Positions 6,836 through 10,474 of a DNA stretch of 10,474 nt are shown piece after piece. Position 1 is the first letter of the stretch, and each line of letters begins with the position of its first letter. The notes below the pieces were generated by a model. That model was not told the DNA's origin. It saw nothing but the letters and a program-made list of their open reading frames with translations, and searched no databases. The DNA comes from a bacterium (GTDB taxonomy: Bacteria; Patescibacteriota; Microgenomatia; Woykebacterales; RBG-16-39-9b): the NCBI GenBank assembly GCA_030690175.1, contig JAUYHE010000031.1:1-10474 (forward strand), written 5' to 3'. Made by a program: the position numbers and the translations under genes.

Positions 6836-7888
6836 ATGAGTATAATCGAAAATTTATTTGGATCGGGCAATTTAGTTGGTATAAACGCGCCTGAAATTTC
6901 CCAAGAAACCGGTCCTTGGTTAAATAGCGAGAGGCTCAAGACAAAAGATCTAGCAAAAAGTAAAAAGACGCTTCTAATTGATTTTTGGACCTACTCGTGC
7001 GTGAATTGCTTGCGTACCCTTCCTTATTTAAAAACATGGCACGAAAGGTATACGAAGTTTGGGTTGGTAATTATTGGTGTTCACACACCCGAGTTTGAAT
7101 TTGAAAAAGACGTGGACAACGTTCGTGAGTTTATCGAGAAAGAAGGGGTTAGTTACCCGATCGTTTTGGATAACGAGTATAAGATTTGGAACGCCTTCGC
7201 CAACCACGTCTGGCCAAGAAAATTACTTATTGATACCAAAGGAAAAATCCGCTACAGCCATTCTGGTGAAGGGTCTTACATTGAAACGGAAAACAAAATA
7301 CGCGAGCTTTTACAAGAAGCTGGTCCTCTGGTAAAGTTACCTTCTGTTGATTCCCAAGAACACGAGCATATTAGTAAGGATGGTGTTTGCTACCCCCAGA
7401 CACCAGAAACTTATTGTGGTTATCTGCGGGGAAGATTGGGGAATCAAGGGGGTTACATCGAAGATAAGTTTTATGTTTACAAATTGCCAAAGACAGATAC
7501 TTTCGAAGACGGAAGGATTTATTTAAACGGCGGGTGGATTGGTCGACCGGAGTATTTACAACACGGGGTGAATACAAAAGAGCCGATCAATTACTTGCTT
7601 CTTTCCTATCACGGGTTGGAAGTAAACGCGGTAATAAAATTAGACGGGTCAAAAAAAGTGAGGCAGAGCCGAGTGTATATAGCTCTAAACGACAAAACTC
7701 TCGAAAAGAAAATAGCGGGAAAAGATGTTTTATACGATCAGGACGGTTGGAGCTATTTAAATATCACCCAACCGAAAATGTATAACATAATTAAAAGTAA
7801 AAATTTTGGTCGTAATTTGCTGAAACTTATTCCTTTTACCGAGGCGTTTCAAATTTACGCCTTTACCTTTGGCGGCTGCGCCGATTAG
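6836..7888 (+). CDS. DipZ-like thioredoxin fold fused to a carbohydrate-binding-like domain, no membrane part
   Basis: Protein of 350 residues. Residues about 14-160 are a TlpA/AhpC-type thioredoxin fold: DFWTYSCVNCLRTLPYL gives the redox pair Cys55 and Cys58 (CVNC), and VWPRKLLID gives the cis-proline Pro127. Residues about 185-346 match the C-terminal beta-sandwich of mycobacterial DipZ (TPETYCGYLRGR near its start; YAFTFG at its end). In DipZ these parts follow a CcdA-like membrane domain; here that domain and any signal peptide are missing, so the protein is predicted to be cytosolic. Extra cysteines are Cys185, Cys194 and Cys348, the last in a four-residue tail GCAD after YAFTFG. The role is probably thiol-disulfide exchange or peroxide defence with an unknown partner. 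It is co-transcribed with a six-cysteine protein. The ATG has no ribosome binding site; see the leaderless promoter. Confidence 0.9.
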   Translation: MSIIENLFGSGNLVGINAPEISQETGPWLNSERLKTKDLAKSKKTLLIDFWTYSCVNCLRTLPYLKTWHERYTKFGLVIIGVHTPEFEFEKDVDNVREFIEKEGVSYPIVLDNEYKIWNAFANHVWPRKLLIDTKGKIRYSHSGEGSYIETENKIRELLQEAGPLVKLPSVDSQEHEHISKDGVCYPQTPETYCGYLRGRLGNQGGYIEDKFYVYKLPKTDTFEDGRIYLNGGWIGRPEYLQHGVNTKEPINYLLLSYHGLEVNAVIKLDGSKKVRQSRVYIALNDKTLEKKIAGKDVLYDQDGWSYLNITQPKMYNIIKSKNFGRNLLKLIPFTEAFQIYAFTFGGCAD

Positions 7889-7894
7889 GAGGTG
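7887..7894 (+). promoter_or_regulatory. Ribosome binding site overlapping the upstream stop codon
   Basis: AGGAGGTG begins inside the TAG stop (7886-7888) of the thioredoxin-like gene and lies six bases before the ATG at 7901. It decides the start of the small gene: an in-frame GTG at 7892 is part of this site and cannot be the real start. Confidence 0.85.
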
Positions 7895-7900
7895 AAAAAC

Positions 7901-8095
7901 ATGGCCGTAGAAACTAGATATTTTTGTACCGGCACTTGTGGAGCAGTGATTACGGAGGAACAATACAACCGGGGATTAACTGCCTGCGGGACGGAAAGTT
8001 GCGGCATGTACAAAAAGCCTTTTGAAAAAGGCCTTTATTGTACTACGTGTTCTAAAAGAATCAGCGAAGAAGAACGTGGACAGCATCAACACTAA
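7901..8095 (+). CDS. Small six-cysteine protein, probably metal-binding
   Basis: Protein of 64 residues from the ATG behind a strong ribosome binding site. Cysteines are arranged as C9-x3-C13, C29-x4-C34 and C47-x2-C50, and the protein ends with HQH. This spacing suggests one or two zinc-ribbon-like or other metal sites; no signal peptide or membrane helix is present, so it should be cytosolic. I do not recognise a named family. The gene begins 12 bases after the stop of the DipZ-like thioredoxin, with its ribosome binding site on that stop codon, so the two are very likely made together. A role as redox partner, metal chaperone or zinc-stabilised adaptor of the thioredoxin is a guess from context. 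The 40-base gap to the convergent gene holds no convincing terminator. Confidence 0.85.
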   Translation: MAVETRYFCTGTCGAVITEEQYNRGLTACGTESCGMYKKPFEKGLYCTTCSKRISEEERGQHQH

Positions 8096-8135
8096 TTAAA
8101 AATATTGATAAGAGGTCAACTTACCTAGGGAGCAT

Positions 8136-10474
8136 TTATTGCACCTGGAGATTTACAGCGTCGATGAGAGCGGCGGTGTCGTAGATACTATCCCCTTTGT
8201 CACCAACTCGAAATTCAATTTGAACTACGTCATCCTTTTTTAGTTCGCCCAAATCCTTAGAAGCCGCCGCCCAGCCAGTGTGAAAAGTGGTGCTGTCCCC
8301 GCCAGCAAAGTCGATCCCACCAATTTGTATCCAACTCGAATTATTAATTGTTTTTTGGACGAGGACGCTTTTACCATCGTTTATTGAGACGGTCATAGTG
8401 AAGTTGTCATCATAAATACTACCAAAATATTCCAGGGGCTCTTCCGATACGAAGTTGTAGCGGAAAGATAAAGTCGCCTTACCCTCTTGAGAACAGATTT
8501 TTTGAATTAGGGCGCTGTTACTTTGGTTTACTGATCCAAGTCCGGTACTAATAATCGCCATCTTTTTTCCTTCTTGGGGAACAAGAGACGCCAATCGGCT
8601 AATGACCCGTGAATCTCCTTCGGTTTGCCAACCTACTAGCCCTTCTTCAAATCCAGCATTTTGAATATTCTTCCCGCCCATTTTCAAATTTTGATCACCG
8701 GAAAAGGTAAATCTGGCCGGTGTTGCTTGACCATCGTCCGCACCCTTGGCGGCAATTGCATCTTGGAATGATTCTCTCGCGGTTTTACCTTTATTTATAA
8801 AGCTTTTCATCATTTCTCCAGCCACATTCTTTGCATAACCAGAAAGTACATATTCTGAAAAGCCAAAATATGCTTTAGCACCTTTGGAACGGAAGGCGTT
8901 GCTCATGGTGGAATTGTAACTACTCCGACAACTACCAATGTAGACCAAACTAGCCGGAAACGTGCCGTTGTAACGGCGGATAAACGAAGGTAATACTACA
9001 AATTTGTTACTACCTGTTAGGGCTAATCTCCTTAATCTTAGATCCGCCTCGTAATTGTTCAATTCGTTTTGGCCCGCGTTTTGATAAGTAAGAACAACCA
9101 CCTGACCTCTACTAGCGCCAAAAACTCCATTAAACCAAGAATCTCCATGTGAGATTACTACGACCAGACCGTAGTTGCTCAAAGTTTTAAAATCTTCCAC
9201 TGTAACCGCCTGATCCTTTTTTTCAACAGTTTGACATTTTGGACATTTGGAATTCTTAATAGTTTGCCAAGCATCGTGATAGTCATCGGTGGCTCCAAAA
9301 TCATGAAGATAAGGGCCAAGGTAGATGGCCTTTGTACTTTTTACTTCCGGGCCGGTTGTTTGTGCAGCAGCTTTGGGTACGCCAAACCTTATCGTAGAGA
9401 TAATACTTTCGGTAACACCAGCCACAGAGCCAGATTGTTGTTGATTGGCTTGAGCTTCCCGTTCTCTTAGCCTACTTCTTTCTTCTTCACTGCCTCGGGT
9501 ACCATCGGGGTTGTTTTCGATCCCGCCTAAAATACCGGTGTCTTTATATTCCCACCAAACACCAAAACCATTTTCAGCTGTACCTGCAAGTTTTATTTCC
9601 TCTTTTTCCGACAACCATTTCACCAGTTCTTTGGCCGCATCTTCCCCTCCCTTACCTTTTTTAATTTCCTCAAATTTATCATTTATTTCCTTATTCAATG
9701 AAAGGACTTTTGACATCTGTTCGCTAGAAAGCCTATTTAAAACGGTTATACTTACGACTTGAGAATAAGAAACACCTGAAGATTTGGAAGTCGAAACCCC
9801 GATTCTTAAATTCATCTGACCTGCCGATGTTGAGGAAAAAGATTCAATACCACTAAAGACTCTATCTGCTGGTATGTCGTCTCCATTTGCGACCACACCG
9901 TTATCCAACATTTCTAGCAATTTTTCAGGGTTTCCACCTTGCAATCTATAAAGGTTTACATTACTTACGGTTGTATCAGATTCGGTTTCAACTTCAGCTC
10001 TTATAGTTATTTCCGCTGGTTCGTTTACATAAAGATAATCTTGGCTTAAGGTGATTTCGTGAAAGACAACGGTGCTGTTGTAAACTACATTAAAAACAAA
10101 TTCCGCAAAGTTGCCTTTTTTATCTACCGCTTTTATCGTTACTTTATTGTCACCTTTGTTTAGAGAAATGTTTTCTACTTTCCACAAATCTCCAACAAGA
10201 GTGGCACCGCCGCTTTTACCTTTCTCCGTGGTCCAATTAACGGATTTTACACCACTCTCATCCATCACGATACCTTCTAAGGAAACGGAGTCTTTATTAG
10301 TTGAATACCAATCTTCAGAGGTTGGGGATGAGAGTTGAATTTCGGGACCAAGTTTATCCGGTGGAGTGCGGTGCGTCCAGAAATAAAAACCGGCGACCGC
10401 CACAAGGCCAATCGCAACAATGCCAATTATGATCGGAATTAAAAGCTTTTTTGACGGCAAGACTTTCTTGTCAG
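8136..10474 (-). CDS. Membrane-anchored surface protein with Ig-like domains and a caspase/gingipain-like peptidase domain (5' end open)
   Basis: The visible reading gives 774 residues from a TTG at 10458-10460, but the frame stays open to the window edge and no ribosome binding site precedes the TTG, so the true start is probably outside. Counted from that TTG: a Lys-Lys start and membrane helix (about 6-28); an Ig-like domain (38-128, with GVKSVNW, GDNKVTI and DKKGN typical of bacterial Ig folds); a second beta domain (131-242) with the NGDDIPADRVFSG motif; a charged, Gln-rich linker (about 245-370); a clan CD peptidase-like domain (375-585) with VVVISHGD (His438-Gly439) and VYIGSCRSS (Cys511); and a jelly-roll-like C-terminal domain (about 596-774) ending YDTAALIDAVNLQV. 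It is probably a type II-oriented extracellular protease or processing enzyme. Substrate and activity are unknown. It converges on the small cysteine gene and is not part of the pilus operon. Confidence 0.88.
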   Translation of the reverse strand, partial: DKKVLPSKKLLIPIIIGIVAIGLVAVAGFYFWTHRTPPDKLGPEIQLSSPTSEDWYSTNKDSVSLEGIVMDESGVKSVNWTTEKGKSGGATLVGDLWKVENISLNKGDNKVTIKAVDKKGNFAEFVFNVVYNSTVVFHEITLSQDYLYVNEPAEITIRAEVETESDTTVSNVNLYRLQGGNPEKLLEMLDNGVVANGDDIPADRVFSGIESFSSTSAGQMNLRIGVSTSKSSGVSYSQVVSITVLNRLSSEQMSKVLSLNKEINDKFEEIKKGKGGEDAAKELVKWLSEKEEIKLAGTAENGFGVWWEYKDTGILGGIENNPDGTRGSEEERSRLREREAQANQQQSGSVAGVTESIISTIRFGVPKAAAQTTGPEVKSTKAIYLGPYLHDFGATDDYHDAWQTIKNSKCPKCQTVEKKDQAVTVEDFKTLSNYGLVVVISHGDSWFNGVFGASRGQVVVLTYQNAGQNELNNYEADLRLRRLALTGSNKFVVLPSFIRRYNGTFPASLVYIGSCRSSYNSTMSNAFRSKGAKAYFGFSEYVLSGYAKNVAGEMMKSFINKGKTARESFQDAIAAKGADDGQATPARFTFSGDQNLKMGGKNIQNAGFEEGLVGWQTEGDSRVISRLASLVPQEGKKMAIISTGLGSVNQSNSALIQKICSQEGKATLSFRYNFVSEEPLEYFGSIYDDNFTMTVSINDGKSVLVQKTINNSSWIQIGGIDFAGGDSTTFHTGWAAASKDLGELKKDDVVQIEFRVGDKGDSIYDTAALIDAVNLQVQ
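8706..9338 (-). other. Clan CD (caspase/gingipain/CHAT-like) peptidase domain
   Basis: Residues about 375-585 of the anchored protein. The order of elements matches clan CD cysteine peptidases: a hydrophobic strand ending in His-Gly (codon for His438 at 9147-9149), then about 70 residues later a hydrophobic strand ending in Gly-Ser-Cys (codon for Cys511 at 8928-8930), then KGAKAYFGFSE, which resembles the post-catalytic strand of C25/CHAT-type enzymes. A CPKC motif (406-409) precedes the His strand. Assignment to a specific family cannot be made by eye. Confidence 0.7.

Noticed and set aside
7892..7900. GTG start of the small cysteine protein
   Set aside because: This GTG is part of the AGGAGGTG ribosome binding site for the ATG at 7901.
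8017..8032. Inverted repeat GCCTTTT/AAAAGGC followed by CTTTATT, resembling a terminator
   Set aside because: It lies inside the small cysteine gene, about 60 bases before its stop, codes for ordinary residues (K-P-F-E-K-G), and lacks a proper T-run.
8096..8135. Terminator between the convergent genes
   Set aside because: Only a four-base AGGT/ACCT stem and a short imperfect GGAGCA/TGCACC stem are found, with no T-run on either strand.

Overview
The window looks like a piece of a small-genome, probably candidate-phyla (Patescibacteria/CPR, perhaps Microgenomates-like) bacterium. The grounds are a secretin-free style type IV pilus cluster with unusual pilin fusions, large membrane-anchored surface proteins with Ig-like and jelly-roll domains, moderately AT-rich DNA, and tight gene packing. 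This placement is inference from gene style, not a marker gene. TGA acts as a stop codon (both ATGA gene junctions use it), so the TGA=Gly code of Gracilibacteria/SR1 is excluded. Strong AGGAGGTG ribosome binding sites occur at two genes, alongside a gene that looks leaderless.

Region 1 to 6775 is a minus-strand block, read right to left. It runs: soluble sensor histidine kinase (promoter at about 6746-6775), stand-alone receiver protein, PilB assembly ATPase, PilC platform protein, GspH/FimT-type pseudopilin, a 643-residue pseudopilin carrying a seven-repeat LVIVD beta-propeller, and the first 32 codons of a third pseudopilin that runs off the left edge. Receiver and PilB, and the second and third pseudopilins, are joined by 4-base ATGA overlaps. 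GspH and the propeller pilin overlap by 20 bases. The block therefore reads as a two-component system feeding directly into a type IV pilus operon, with the minor pilins that probably form the pilus tip encoded last.

Region 6776 to 8095 is a divergent plus-strand pair: a DipZ-like thioredoxin plus carbohydrate-binding-module fusion without any membrane part, and a 64-residue six-cysteine protein whose ribosome binding site overlaps the stop codon of the first gene. The divergent 60-base gap holds two back-to-back promoter-like elements with the same TACACTTT -10 region.

Region 8136 to 10474 is a convergent minus-strand gene for a membrane-anchored extracellular protein. It has two Ig-like domains, a caspase/gingipain-like (clan CD) peptidase domain with a visible His-Gly and Ser-Cys dyad, and a C-terminal jelly-roll-like domain. 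Its start lies at or beyond the right edge.

No RNA genes, CRISPR arrays, insertion sequences or convincing terminators were seen. The most interesting points are the propeller-tipped pilin, the receiver locked translationally to PilB, the anchored caspase-like surface protein, and the cytosolic DipZ-like/cysteine-protein pair.
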